Assembly: GCF_014356525.2 (NCBI RefSeq)
Contig: NC_052507.1
Coordinates: forward strand, 42,265,295 to 42,329,294
Direction of reading: 5' to 3'
DNA length: 64,000 nt
Source: Nilaparvata lugens
Taxonomy: Eukaryota; Arthropoda; Insecta; Hemiptera; Delphacidae
Below, piece by piece: positions 11,701-23,759 of the stretch. Position 1 is the stretch's first letter, and each line of letters starts with the position of its first letter. A program made the position numbers and the translations under genes. Under the pieces are notes generated by a model. That model made no database searches, was not told where the DNA came from, and worked only from the letters and a program-made list of their open reading frames with translations.

Positions 11701-12002
11701 GGTCATATGGGACATATATATGAATCATATATTTATCTCATATTGATCAGGATTTTAGAGTTTTAAATTGTAAAAGTTTAATGAACAGTGTTTTTGTCTT
11801 TGAACAATCTTTGTCATCGACAGAATGATTGTTTATTTCATTTGTTGTCAAAATTAATGTAGCTTCTCTTTTGTTTTTAATAACAAACGTGCCGCTTGTG
11901 CGACAGATAAAAATATGTACTTGAAATGGCTTTCATGTTTGGCATTGACTGAGTTATATTTAATACCCAAAATTTTACTTTTGGTCAGTGTGTGAGCTCG
12001 TT
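11701..12002. repeat. Direct repeat copy B, uninterrupted
   Basis: 302 bp match to copy A, offset 977 bp. It keeps the empty target site GAGTTATATTTAATAC that copy A lost to the MITE. The ends are not TG...CA, so the pair does not look like LTRs. Confidence 0.93.
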
Positions 12003-12689
12003 TCTGTTCTTTTCTTGTATTCATAGTTCTTTTACCCTTACAAAATTGAAAACAATTTTTCATCTATTCAAAATACCAAAGCAGACAAGAAAAACTGCTA
12101 ATATTCCAGAAATACAAGAAATTTTCCTGTAATAATATTCTATCAATTCACATTTCACGTGGCCATTGTTTTTTATTTCTTCATTGTCCAAACAAAAATT
12201 GAATAATATATACTCTTCGAAAATTGAATTAAATTCTTCATCATCCTATTCTACATGAGTCATCATAAGCTAGAGAAGAACTCTCGTACTTAAAACAATG
12301 TGATGATTGGAACTGCCAGCCACAGTTGAAGAGCTCTGATTCAGAAGGATTTCGCTTGTCACGTTTCTAGGAAAAAAATCAATTTCAAACCAACTAGACA
12401 TATCCAATTAACGAGGGAAAATTCCCGCATACATTTGGGTCAGACAATATGTGATCCAAATAACTGGCGTATTGAGTGAAACTAGGTTGATTCAGCCTGT
12501 TCAACATACTCCAAGAATTTGTTGGAAATTACATGTTGTTTTCACAAACCATTCTGTTACAATTTGAAAGGCTCTATCCAAGTTTTCCTGGTGAATTGTT
12601 TCCTTTGGATCAAGAGAAACCAGATAATAGAGATAATGAGAATGGACATATATGAGTATAAATTTATTCCAGGGAGATGATATCAGTAG
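12003..12689. other. Spacer, partly possible SINE body
   Basis: No clear gene. The part from about 12500 upward may be the 3' body of the tRNA-headed element at 12690-12790 read on the minus strand. Confidence 0.35.
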
Positions 12690-12790
12690 TGTTTCCTCGT
12701 AAACCTGACCGAGGTTCGAACCTAGATCATGTTTGTAATTCACTGAGCTTTGAATTCTGATGTCTTACGCCTTTACGCTCTCGGCCATTG
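12690..12790 (-). mobile_element. tRNA-derived SINE head (candidate)
   Basis: On the minus strand TGGCCGAGAGCGTAAAGG (12787-12770) resembles a tRNA A box of the Leu/Ser type, and GGTTCGAACCT (about 12722-12712) is a perfect B-box core, 50-55 bp downstream as in a tRNA. Acceptor-stem pairing and a proper anticodon arm are not visible, so this is read as a SINE promoter rather than a functional tRNA gene. Confidence 0.55.
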
Positions 12791-12927
12791 CATATTTTTA
12801 ATGGAAGAGGCCTGTAAGTCAGGTAACGTATGTAGGCTACTATAATATAGTGTAGCCTATAGCGGCAAACTTGAAGTCGGTTTGCCGGCATTTTCACAAC
12901 AAAATATTGCTCTGAAAATAGTTAAAT

Positions 12928-12981
12928 CATAGAGAAAACATTCGAAGATTCAATCTTGAGTGGGCCTAATGTTTTCTCTAT
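12928..12981. repeat. Short inverted repeat (ATAGAGAAAACATT arms)
   Basis: Arms at 12929-12942 and 12968-12981 are exact complements with a 25 bp loop. The outer bases resemble the TIR of the 10983-11258 MITE (CATAGAGAAA), so it may be a shrunken relative. Confidence 0.6.
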
Positions 12982-13379
12982 ATGGTTTGATATTGAAGAA
13001 AAATTATCTAAAAGTTTTAATAATGAATTACGGAAAAATTACTAGGAATTTTTCAGTCAAGGCTGAGTTTCACCAGTAGGCTTACCTTAAACTTTAGATC
13101 TCTGCTGTATTTTCCTATTATTATTGTTGATTGTATTGCATTAAGAAGTGGAATTCGATAATAAAAAAGAAACAATTATTACTCTACCTCACTTTTAAAT
13201 ATTGATACAATTATTGTACTTTGATTTCAAATTCGATTCTTCACTTTTAAAGACTTGCGATACTTACCTTTCTGACAATGGACAATGCAGCCAACATTAT
13301 ATTGTTGAGGCTATGGAGATATCATCGTATTCTATTGTTTGATATCAAAAACACAATAATAAATATTAAATTATGAAAC
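12982..13379. other. AT-rich spacer
   Basis: Nothing recognised. Confidence 0.4.
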
Positions 13380-13640
13380 AGTAATTCATAAAATATATCA
13401 TAGACATGATACCGCGATTCACGATACATAATTATATGGATTATTACAGTCGTTATGAGATTATCTCTATGATTTTTGTGAGATCGGACACGATCAGCTG
13501 TTATTCAAGGTCATTTTACAGCCCTAGGGCCGTAAAGTTTTACCGGCCTGGTCGGAAAACAATCACTTTCGGCCTCCATATGACGCACGTAAACCAGCTC
13601 ATTACATCCAAGTGTGGCGAAAACATTAAAACTCTATGGT
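13380..13640. promoter_or_regulatory. Candidate non-coding regulatory block
   Basis: A unique, GC-richer island in AT-rich DNA with dense short motifs (CAGCTG, CGATTCACGATA) and a 22 bp near-palindrome at 13515-13536 centred on GCCCTAGGGC. It has no good coding frame and no repeat features. A conserved regulatory element is a guess based on complexity alone. Confidence 0.3.
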
Positions 13641-15654
13641 TGTAATGAATTATTATTTATTCACATTTTCAATAATTCATTCATTATTATAGTAACTGGA
13701 TATTCACAGAGAAACTGAAACTAGAAGTGGGTGAGAGTGTGAGTGTGAATGAGAGTGAAAGTTCACACCACTGCAATATGCATCACAGCGAGGAGACTGA
13801 AAGAATATTCAACACATGCCAACCACTTGGTATGTTCGCCGTCGCCGATATGTGGATAGCCCTACAAGGGTCAATATTGTACTGTAATTCCAGATATTGT
13901 ATGAATGCTCCTCAACTGATTTGATAATGCATTTTTCTTAATTAAATAGTATGTAAATTATCTAAAACTCGTTTTCAATTGCATATATTTTGTGAGCTAT
14001 TTTGTAAGCTATTATAGCTGAAATGAGGTGTTTTTCTGATGGAGAGTAAGAGCAAACTGATATTTCCAAATAAGGTAAAGTTTTTCGTGAGAATTTAAAC
14101 TCTTCCATCCTCTTTTGCGAAAGTGGACATCATAACGCTAACTCACAACGATAAAAATAACGAATAACAATAGAAACTTTTGAATAAACGATTGGCAGAG
14201 GAGAAGAAAACCCGCAAGTACCGCCCTCCACAATTGTAACTGCTAACATGAGACCCTTCATTTTGATATTCGTTTTTGTACGCATAAAAAGCAGCGGCGC
14301 AAAGTCGGTGGTGATGTTACGGCGTCTCTTTCTTTCTGGCCTGGCCTGGCCTGGTTTGCTCGCGCTAAAAGCAATAGGCTCGCATGAGGTGGATCATACC
14401 ATATATAGTGTCGGCATTGGTCGTATGTGAAGCATTGCAGTTATTCATAAGGAATGCTGACAGAATGAAGTGAATCTCACTATAGCACCATGCCACCATC
14501 AGAGCGCATACGTTTGTCGCTCTGTTGCATATGCATAGAATCCCCCAACTTCGCCGCCATAACCCACTACAACATACATGGCGGGAAGGGTAATTTATCC
14601 CAATTTGCATTTCGATTGTAGAGTTCTGCTGTTCGTTCCTCAATTAAAACAGACGTCCCATAACAGGCTCTGAAATTTGTTTTCGTTCCCAATGGCCCCT
14701 CACTCTCAAACCCCTTTCTCAATCAGTCTCTCTCAATCTAACTCTCTTTCACTCAATATACCTCTTGCACTCGCAGATACCAAATCATGCGCATAACGTA
14801 CGTATTCAATAACAGAGTACACACACCTGCCTCCCAGAGTCTCATTTATTCAATTGCAGCATGCGAATAAAATCAATTCCCCAAAGCAAGGGATTGGTAT
14901 TGAATTGAAATTACAATCAACATAATATCTTCATCTATCTAGTAAATAACATAATAATTATATTCAGTAGTGTCTTAGATGCTTATCAACTCATATTCTG
15001 AGTTCTGAGTAACATTTTTAATTTTGAAAAAACTGGAATAGCAAAGTAAAGATGTACTTAAATGAGAAAATAGTAGTAGATTATTACTGTAAGATTAGAT
15101 TGAGAAGCATATTTGTATTACTCAACTATAATAGAGTTTGGAAAATACAGGCACTCATTGAATTCCTTCTTATACACTTCATTTCAAAGGATTGGATTAT
15201 TTTGTTCAAGAGCTTTCACATATTTTGAATGATGGAACACGATATAAAGTATGATTATTTCAATTGTTCTCATAGGATATCAATGTAAATAGAAGTATAA
15301 ATTATACTATGGAATGGATTATCCTAGAAAATAGTATCTTATTTGTTCCTAAATACACTTTTATCAAACTCTATTAGCACAGTTTTAGAAATATTAATAA
15401 TATTATCATCGATTACAGTTGATTCCAACATTCCAACGCTATAAGGATATGATCAATATGTGATTTATTTATAGAGATCAGTTTTAAGGAATGACAGTAT
15501 TTGTTAGGAATATTCACATATTTATGAGTCTAGATCTAGCTAAATAAACTAAAAATGTTCTCGATCGCTTTAAATAACTGGACTCCAGCTCTGGCAGCCT
15601 TTCTCGGTATAGTTTGTCCATCATTATATTTATGTTTGTAAACTGTATTCTAGA
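13641..15654. other. Spacer with GC-richer patch at 14.1-14.65 kb
   Basis: 14100-14650 is more complex sequence (CGGCGTCTCTTTC, repeated CTGGCCTGGC) and 14700-14760 is pyrimidine-rich. No exon could be defined and the open frames overlap on both strands. Confidence 0.35.
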
Positions 15655-15690
15655 TGGAAATAAATTTGATTTGATTTGATCATAAAATGC
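15655..15690 (+). mobile_element. Retroposon 3' tail
   Basis: GGAAATAAATTTGATTTGAT repeats the AATAAATTTGATTTGATT tail found at 8.8 and 27.06 kb, here on the plus strand. Only the 3' end is recognisable; the body upstream cannot be delimited. Confidence 0.4.
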
Positions 15691-17048
15691 AATAATAATG
15701 TCATCTAATTTAGAATAGATGCCCAATTCAATTTGGTGGACTTATTATTGTTCTGTGTGGGTGAGTTACCAATTATTTAACAACACTACTGTCTATGCAT
15801 TTCAGAGTGTATTCTCTTAGAAGAGGAAATAATAATGTCAAGTTGGAATTTAGGGGTAAACGTGAAGACAATTTTCGCTCCAAAACCAGGTAACACGATC
15901 CTAGCTCAGGTAATTCCTAAACTATTGAAGGCTCCTTGTGATTAAAATATATCTGTGTAACAATGGTTCAAGAATAGATGCCCAATTCAATTTGGTTTAT
16001 TGTGCTGTGGGCTATAAATTCAATTAAGCAGACACAGTGGACAGCAGAGATGATAAGAAAAATTATCATACGGACATGGAATAGCAAATCAAAGGCAAAG
16101 TAATACGATTTGCATCAACTGCTATTTGGACCGAGAGAGCAGTGGCAGACGATCTTTGAGTCTTGTCTCTAATATATTTGTCCTCGTCACGGCGGTTAAC
16201 TCAAAGTGTCTCCTGCCAGCAGAATAATCGCACCTAGCGATTCTTCTCTGCCTTCCCTGACAAAAACACTTGGAATAATGCCACGTGATGTGAATTACAC
16301 GAAACTGTTCCAAGACAACTTTTCCTCCTCTCTGCATTCCGAATGAGGATTGTTCCCATGCAGAACCACCGTCAGCTCCCCAGCACAGCTGGGGTTTTTG
16401 TTTTTGTTTTCTACCTGGAAATGTAAATGAGGAATGAGAATGTCAAAAATTGAAAAATGTTGGATATATAAGTGAATCATCAGTGAATTATCTATCATTC
16501 ACGGTTATTCATGCTAAATCGATTTTTTTTCACAGTTGTATTTCTCTTTTGAGAGGAGAACTACAGTTATATCAATTATATATTATGATTGTGTATTGAT
16601 AATTCACAAGCATTATTGTTATTGCTACAGCATGGAAACACTTCTAATGTACTCTACAATGCCGTTTATTTGTTTCAATTCAGTATGAATTTCCTTCAGA
16701 CGTATATCCTAAATTTAATGTGATTAGATTTTGCTTCATAGAATTGGAGAAAGATGTGCAATACAAATGCCTCTTCTATGCTGAAACAGCATTTGAAAAG
16801 TTTATCTTTGTTTGTCATTGTCAACTTCCACTCGAAACAAGGATACTTTGCTAACAAGGAAGTTGATAGCTGAAAACTACTATCATGAAACATTATTGAT
16901 TACATAAGAGTTACAATCAAAATGACTATAATGAGGGAGTCTTGATCTCGTTTCCCGTATTGGATTAGTTAGTCTTGACAAGGAATATTGATGGGAATTA
17001 TCATCATGTAGTTAGTCGTAGCCTTTACAGAAAATTGTATTGAGCTCC
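15691..17048. other. Spacer; GC-richer block at 16.1-16.4 kb
   Basis: 16120-16400 is complex and non-repetitive (TCGTCACGGCGGTTAAC, CCACGTGATG) and could be regulatory. There is no supported gene. AAGAATAGATGCCCAATTCAATTTGG-type words recur near 15715 and 15972, a small local duplication. Confidence 0.35.
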
Positions 17049-17183
17049 ATCATAATTATTATACAATCCATCTTTATACATTACATTCTCAAGTTCCAAA
17101 AAAATAAGATGCTATTGATCTATAGTATGTATACACACGATATTGAGCTGAAGTTTAGAATTATAAAGATTATAAGACGATGG
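17049..17183. repeat. 130 bp direct repeat, left copy
   Basis: Starts ATCATAATTATTATACAATC and ends AAGACGATGG. It matches 18241-18370 except for a 5 bp indel (TATGTATACACACG against TATCACACG) and a point change, and flanks the LINE fragment at 17184-18240. Confidence 0.93.
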
Positions 17184-18240
17184 TAAGCAGTTAACAGTAG
17201 TTTTTTATCATTCAGCCTAGCAAGCTGCCGCAGGACAAATACCCCAGATGATATCTTATTACATATCCTCTCAATGTAAGGATGCCATGTTAATTTCCTG
17301 TCCAATAAAATTCCCAAGAATGCTACTTTCTCTTCTTGGTCTAATTCATTTTCCTCTACAAACACATTTATTTCTCTATCCTCTACTGAATTATATTTAC
17401 TTTTGAATTGTAGGAATTGACATTTCTTACTATTTATTGCCTTTGCTTCAAGAATTGGACAATTGACTGTACTCCAGTAAAAGCATTTATTTCTAGACTA
17501 TCTAATAAATAATTGTTAAAGATAAGCGATGTGTCATCAGCAAACAACAGAGCTCTGTGATCTTTTAACTCTTTTGGTAATTGGTTCACATACAACAGAA
17601 ACAGTAAGGGACCCAGAATTGAGCCTTGAGGTACTCCAGCCTGGACCTCCAGTTTTTGAGATTTAATTTTTACTATTTCATTCCCATCCACCTTGGTAAG
17701 CTCAACACACTGGTTTCTACCTATGAGATATGATTCAAACCATTTTAGTTCTATACCATTCACACCTACAGTTTTTAGTATTTCCAATAATATTCTATGG
17801 TTCACACAATCAAAAGCTTTGGATAAATCAAGAAATATTGCGGCTGCCTTCTCACCTGAATCTATTATATCTATTAGTCTTTCAACAAGGGATACTATTG
17901 CAGTCTTAGTAGATTTCCCTTTCTGGAACCCATGCTGTTCATCACATATGAATTAATTTCTTCCAGGTGCATCAATAACCTATTTAAAACTACTCTTTCA
18001 AAAATTTTACTTATTACATTTAGAATACTAATGGGTCTATAATTTTCAACTCTTTCAGAATCACCGCTCTTGAAAATTGGCAAAATTTTTCCTTGTTTCA
18101 GATCATCAGGGAAAATACCCTGCTCTAGTGAAGTATTAAGGAGATGCAATAAAGGGTCCAGTAATTCATTTTCACATTCTTTTAAAATTTTGCTTGAGAC
18201 CCCATCCAATCCTACTGTTTTTTTGTTATTCAAATTTTTA
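17184..18240 (-). mobile_element. LINE fragment, RT core only
   Basis: Minus strand, RT motifs in order: NNKKTVGLDGVSSKIL, ENYRPISILNVISKIFERV, KAFD...NHRILLEILK, QAGVPQGSILGPLLF, the catalytic FADDTSLIF, then VAFLGILLDRKLTWHPYIE and TAYHRLI. Frames change near 17900-17950 and 17370-17430, so it is not functional. It starts exactly at the beginning of the RT domain and stops after the thumb, missing endonuclease, C-terminal region and 3' UTR. Both ends coincide with 130 bp direct repeats, which is unusual for a target-primed insertion. Confidence 0.9.
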
Positions 18241-18370
18241 ATCATAATTATTATACAATCCATCTTTATACATTATATTCTCAAGTTCCAAAAAAATAAG
18301 ATGCTATTGATCTATAGTATCACACGATATTGAGCTGAAGTTTAGAATTATAAAGATTATAAGACGATGG
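18241..18370. repeat. 130 bp direct repeat, right copy
   Basis: Partner of 17049-17183. The repeat lies immediately against the upstream edge of the RT fragment. Confidence 0.93.
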
Positions 18371-19088
18371 AAATCCAAAATCATCATAAAGAAACCAGTA
18401 GGTCAACCATTCCTCGTTGTAACTTAATTCAGTTACGAATTCATATTACACATTTCAATTTGTATTTTACTTTGCCATGAAACTGGAATAAATCCTTATG
18501 AGTTAAGCTCATCTTCAGGTTGATAATTCTTCCACGATGCGCGCCCGATAACAACAATCCCCCAATTTGACTCAACTGGACCAACAGTTCGCATGCTGTT
18601 CAATTTGGCAACATTGCCCAATGTCAAGAAGATTAGCAAGAAGTAGCCCACCATACACACACAAGTACACAAATCACCCCCACACGCAGATGCGCGTGTG
18701 CGAGCAAAGAAGGATGTTGCTGTACAGAGCTCGCATGTGCTTTCGCGGGTGGACGCGCGCACAAGCCAAAGATGAGGAGGTGAAGTAGGAGAGAGTACAC
18801 CACGCACTGGGTGGTTATTGATCTGCAGCTGACTGCGTGGTTCAGAGCGCGCCACCTCACGGATCGCGAGCCGCACAACGCACACAACACAATGCATAAC
18901 TCAACACACAAAACATAACGTAACGCACAAAAAACATCGCACATCGCAACGCACCCAGAGACAATAGTAAAGATGACCAGGTCAGCACAACACCTGAAAT
19001 TCATGTTGTTTTCAACATCAATTTTCACAGCTGTACCTCTGTCTTGGAAATAATTATGATGGCCTATACTATGCATACTATACCTATA
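18371..19088. other. CpG-richer block, possible promoter region
   Basis: 18500-18900 is GC-rich with many CpG dinucleotides (GCGCGCCACCTCACGG, GGACGCGCGCAC). 18870-18960 is a CA/CGCA-rich simple stretch. Overlapping open frames on both strands give cysteine-rich translations with no recognisable domain. A promoter or first exon is possible but unproven. Confidence 0.3.
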
Positions 19089-19096
19089 CTATATAC

Positions 19097-20069
19097 CAGT
19101 GGTCGCCAAACAGTCGATCGCGAGCTACCGGTAGCTCGTGGGGTAGTTTTTGGTAGCTCACAGAAATGCTTGGGTTGTCAACCATGCATTGAGAAACATG
19201 ACTACAAAATTTTGTATTTCTCAAAGATATGAAGTTGAATGATATAAATTTGCAGCTTCAAGGGAAAGATAAGGACATCGGTGGAATGATTTGAACTGTA
19301 AAATCGTTTTCCAAGGAGCTTGAGATGTGGGAAAAGAATGTCGTCCAGTTTGAATATAAACACTTTTCCAGTCTGAAGAAAATCAATGACGAGAAAAATC
19401 CTTCACAGCACCTCAGCAATAACCAATGATACTTTACAGTTCAGACTTGAGACAACAGTTTGATCAACGATTTCAAGATTTTAAAAGCATATCGAATATA
19501 GTACAATTCGTCAACTCTCCTTTTGTAGAGATCGATGCAGAAGTATTGCAGCTTGTGTTGTAAAAACTTTTGGTGGAGATCAGGCTTCAGTTGAAATGGA
19601 ATTTGTGGATTTTTGAAATGATCTTGTCTCTCAGATCACTTTCTACAACTGGAAATATTTGGCCTCAAATCCCCAAAGAAAAATATCCAATTATTATTCA
19701 AGTTGCATTGAGGTTGAAAGCTATGTTCAGCTCTACCTACTTGTGTGAATAATCTTTTTCAAGTATAAAATTCATAAAAATCCATATAGGAACATTTTTT
19801 GGACAACTGCATCAGAATGGCGGCTACAACGTACACTCCAAACATCAAGAAAATACTTGATCGCCAAAAAGAGTTCCTCTGCTCTCATTGAAATGTACAT
19901 TTCAACTTTTGTTATACTTTTTGCTATGAGATAATTAGATTCCAACACTAGAAATGTATCTTTATAGGGAATAAAATATACTTTCTTTATTCTAATATTC
20001 CTTGGTAGCACACTAGAAGATTTATAAATGCTATTCTAGCTCACAGGCTCATAAGTTTGGCGACCACTG
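19097..20069 (+). mobile_element. hAT-superfamily transposon, dead and internally deleted
   Basis: A 973 bp element with ends CAGTGGTCGCCAAAC and GTTTGGCGACCACTG. It is flanked by 8 bp target copies CTATATAC and GTATATAC (19089-19096, 20070-20077; 7 of 8 match), as in hAT insertions. The interior still reads as the hAT C-terminal dimerisation region on the plus strand around 19690-19850: QVALRLKAMFSSTYLCE, then a stop, then SFSSIKFIK. That matches the pattern of GTF2IRD2/ZBED-like hAT transposases, where STYLCE-xxFSxMxxIK is conserved. Earlier coding parts are scrambled or missing. Confidence 0.85.
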
Positions 20070-20077
20070 GTATATAC

Positions 20078-22379
20078 CATCGCCACCTCTCGCATAAATC
20101 AAAGTCCGCTCCTCCGTCAATTGACTACTCCACTTTCACTTGGATGCCTCCACTTCTATGTCTAGAGGAATACTGCGGATGAATATTGGAAATTTATGAA
20201 GTCTCAGCTCTATGAATTCAACAATCAATGTTTTTCTGGTAAGCACACATCCCTAATCAGAATTCTTAAGACAAACTAATTACATAATTCCTGAATTTCA
20301 TATTGCTCTCCTGTAACATTACCTTTTTATGAGTTATGCCTATGCTCATCTAGCTATAATACATATAAAGATCAAATTGGTGTCGAAGTGTTGTCTTAAT
20401 AGTGAAGTGAATATTTGTTCCGTTTCCATACATAATACATCTATGAAGATAGGGAATAATCATAATCGAATTCGTAAATAATAACAGTGTTAATTCTGGT
20501 TAAATTAATTGAATAGGGTGAGAATACTAGAGTAACAGCTACATGAACAAGGATTTTGGGAATTGGAAATGAATGCTATATTGTTATGGTTGGCGAACGA
20601 TTTCTCAGTAAAAATTCAATGAATTATGTAATAACTTATCATGGAATCAATCCAATAAGCCTCAATAGCATTCAATTTTGATGTATTGAAAATCAATCAT
20701 TTACAAGACATGTGTTATGTTCACAGATTTATGTGTTTACGTTGAAGTTTCTCTGCAATATCATTCGTTGAAAATCGTCTTATTGAGTAATCTTAGGGTA
20801 GTCTATGAGCTATAAAGCAATATGATCCATGTTGTAGTAAACTATGGATTATATTCGAAATAATTACCAGAAATATTGAGGAGAATCATACCCGAATCAC
20901 CTTTTTCATTCTAGAATGAAATTGGAAAAAGTTTAATAACTGGAGAACAGTAACTATATAGCTAGAAAACTACCAATCTAGACAATAACTCTAGACGATA
21001 TTGAGATCACGATTAATTATTATTATAGCCTACAGCTTACTGCTCACGAAAAGTCATCACTTACAACTCTCATTTATGAAATACCCGTGTTAGAGCTTTC
21101 AATTGACAAAATGATCTCGGTTTTCTTAAATGTTCACATTAGTAATTACATGTTCACATTAGTTGATGGATGATGAGCGACTGGACTCTAGTATTTCTCT
21201 ATTTGTTGTAATCAATTTATCCAACTCATGAAATGAACAGTCCTTCTTCACTGTAGAATTGAATTTCAATTCAAGTTTCTTCTATAAGAAATACACAGAA
21301 CAATGAGATTACATACTTGGGTTTGAATACATGAGGGAGGGGGATGAATAAATAGATACATATTAATGGAAAAGCAATCAGAATATCATTAGGGTCAACC
21401 CCAACTCCCATTTTTATCATGGATGGTTACTTCAACTAATCATGATCATTATCGCTCTGCAGAAAACATTCATTTCGCTCAACTCACATCAAGCCTACTA
21501 TGCATTGAAAGCAATCCAGGGTTTGGAGAAGTCTCACAGGCAAGTTTCACAATAAAGTGTAGGCTTAATATAGAAATTCAAACTGTTCTCTCGAGAGAGA
21601 TTAACCCATTCTAATAGCGTTGAATAGCGATGACAATGGAATTAAAAAACCAAAAAATCGAGAATATTGTGAAGAAATAACAGAAATTCAAAATTTAAGG
21701 GAAATGATGCGAAGAATTGAATGAAGGTTTTTCGAAGATACAACCTGACTTTTGCATAGGGTATTCTCTTCTTGTGCAGGAGTCCCACAAACATCATAAT
21801 ATTGAATATATTAAATTGTGATCAAATCTTAAGCACCATTGATAAATCAAACATTTCTCAGAATTTATTTCAATAAATTGGATATCTGACTCTGGGATAA
21901 GATTGCGTGACTAGCATCGATTACTTCACATTCCTAAATCTAAATCACTATAACTTCACATTATGTCCAAATTATTAGTGGTTTATACTTTTGTATTCGT
22001 TCTTGATGTTTACATCGTTAAGATTATCGTATGGATTGGTGACTGTGGGACTTTACTCCAGATAAGAAAAAATGCCATGACGATTGTGTAGATCGATTCC
22101 ATGAAGATCGATAATGTGACAATATATTATTTGTTGCACACATGTGTGTCTCTGACACATACCAATACCAAAAGCGGAAGATCCAATTTTGAAACATCTC
22201 ACAAATTTGCTACAAAATGGAATCTGTCAAGATGTGGCAAAAGTGGAGCATTAAAACTAACCCCTATACGTCTCCGTTGAATGCGATGGACTAGCCAGGT
22301 ATACACTCCTCATGTAAACTGTCAGCCAGTGTTTTTCTTGCAGCAGCCTGTCATAAATCGATGACTCTTCTCCCTTCAC
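20078..22379. other. Long AT-rich spacer
   Basis: No recognisable gene or bounded repeat. Open frames here are short and unsupported. Confidence 0.45.
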
Positions 22380-23180
22380 TCCCCATACCAACGCCATTCC
22401 ATTGAGGGAAACGACAATAAGAAGATGACAACATCAACAATAGCAGTAAGAAAAGGAATGGTCTGTCTACGGGAGAGTCAGAATGTGGAGGAAATTTCAG
22501 AACGGGAAGAAGAATTGTTGCGGATAGCGAAGAAGATGAAGAGCAATAAAAAGAAGAAGATACAGGGGAAGAATAAGAGTAAAAGAGAGAGAAGGTTGGA
22601 GGCATTACTTACACGCCAGCGTCATCCCTGTTCAACGATTTTCCAACTATCGGGACCCTTCTGAGTTGTCTTTCTCCTCATCTTTGTCTCCTTTGCACTT
22701 GGAGAGGAGCATTCTCACAGTAGTAGGCGAATGAAGGTGGTACCAATGAAAAACTCGAAACACCAGTGCCTCTCCGTTTTCTCTCGGTACGTTTTCGTTG
22801 CATTCGTAACAGTGGCGATAGAAGAGTAACGAATTAAGCCCTTCACTCGATCCTCTTACTCATTCCTTTTCTAATCTACACACACACTCGCACGCGCGCA
22901 CCTACAAAACACTCCACCACTTTCTATGGAAACGTGTCTTTTCTTTCAGTCTTTCCACGCTTTCCTTTTGCCACCTTTTCATCTGCTTACGAGGGGCGGA
23001 ATTGGGAGGAAGAAACAAAGAACGACCCTGAAATTGCATTCAGTAGTCAAACAAAGGAGAAGCGTCAATAACATGCTCGCTCACGCACAAAAGCATGTGG
23101 TGAGAGTGAGAGAGAAATACGCAAGTGGAAAAGAAAGACTGGGAAAGTGAAAGAGAGTGGAAAAGATGAACGAGAGATTT
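22380..23180. other. Purine-rich low-complexity stretches and GC-richer DNA
   Basis: 22420-22600 is GAA/GGA-rich and 23040-23180 is AGAGA/GAAAG-rich on the plus strand, with GC-richer sequence between (CGCACGCGCGCACC near 22890). Frames crossing it are K/E/R-rich because of composition. No gene is supported. Confidence 0.5.
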
Positions 23181-23591
23181 TCTCCCTTATTTCCGTAATC
23201 AGGTGAAATCAAATACAGTCATCCTCCATCTCTCATCCAAATCATCTGACAAAAGTGATTCAATTACGCTGTTTCGCTGTTTCAGCGAGCAGCATTCGGC
23301 TAGATAAAGAAAGATGGATAACAAAAAGCATTATTTATGACTGACAGGGTTTTGAGAGAAACTTTTTAAGAATTATACTGGAAAATTATAGTAGTAGATG
23401 GATGAGCTTCCAGAGAATTGATCCCGTAAAAATAATGACTGAATTTCATAGAAAATCGCAGAATCAACAATAATTTTCTACTAGTTATTCAAGAATCACT
23501 TCTTGAATCAATTCTGCAAACCATCAAACAATTCTAAGTACTACCAGCTTTTTGATTTGTTGTAGCTTATACACAGTTCATTGAATTATTA

Positions 23592-23756
23592 AGGTGCGTA
23601 CAGATATACGCGCCGCGAACATGAGCAATTCACTTTTAATCAGCTGATTATATCTGTATTTTTACAGAAACGGTAAGATACAGATATAAAAAGCTTGGCA
23701 TCAGCTGATTAAAAGTGAATTGCTCATGTTTGCGGCACGTAAATCTGTACGCACCT
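23592..23756. mobile_element. PIF/Harbinger-like MITE
   Basis: A 165 bp non-coding element with long inverted arms. The left begins AGGTGCGTACAGATATACG and the right ends TCTGTACGCACCT; both arms carry GAGCAATTCACTTTTAATCA or its complement. It is flanked by TTA on both sides (23589-23591, 23757-23759), the typical 3 bp target of PIF/Harbinger elements. Confidence 0.9.
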
Positions 23757-23759
23757 TTA

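Noticed and set aside
10724..12002. The two 302 bp direct repeats as LTRs of a retrotransposon
   Set aside because: Ends are not TG...CA, the 392 bp between them has no primer-binding site, polypurine tract or coding, and the repeats lack target duplications.
12690..12790. Functional tRNA gene
   Set aside because: Promoter boxes are present but the acceptor and anticodon stems do not form; better read as a SINE head. Same reasoning applies to 54898-54975.
18496..19076. Two minus-strand frames of 133 and 147 codons in the CpG-rich block
   Set aside because: They overlap each other in different frames, are cysteine/arginine-rich by composition and include a CA-repeat translation; no domain or conserved splice pattern.
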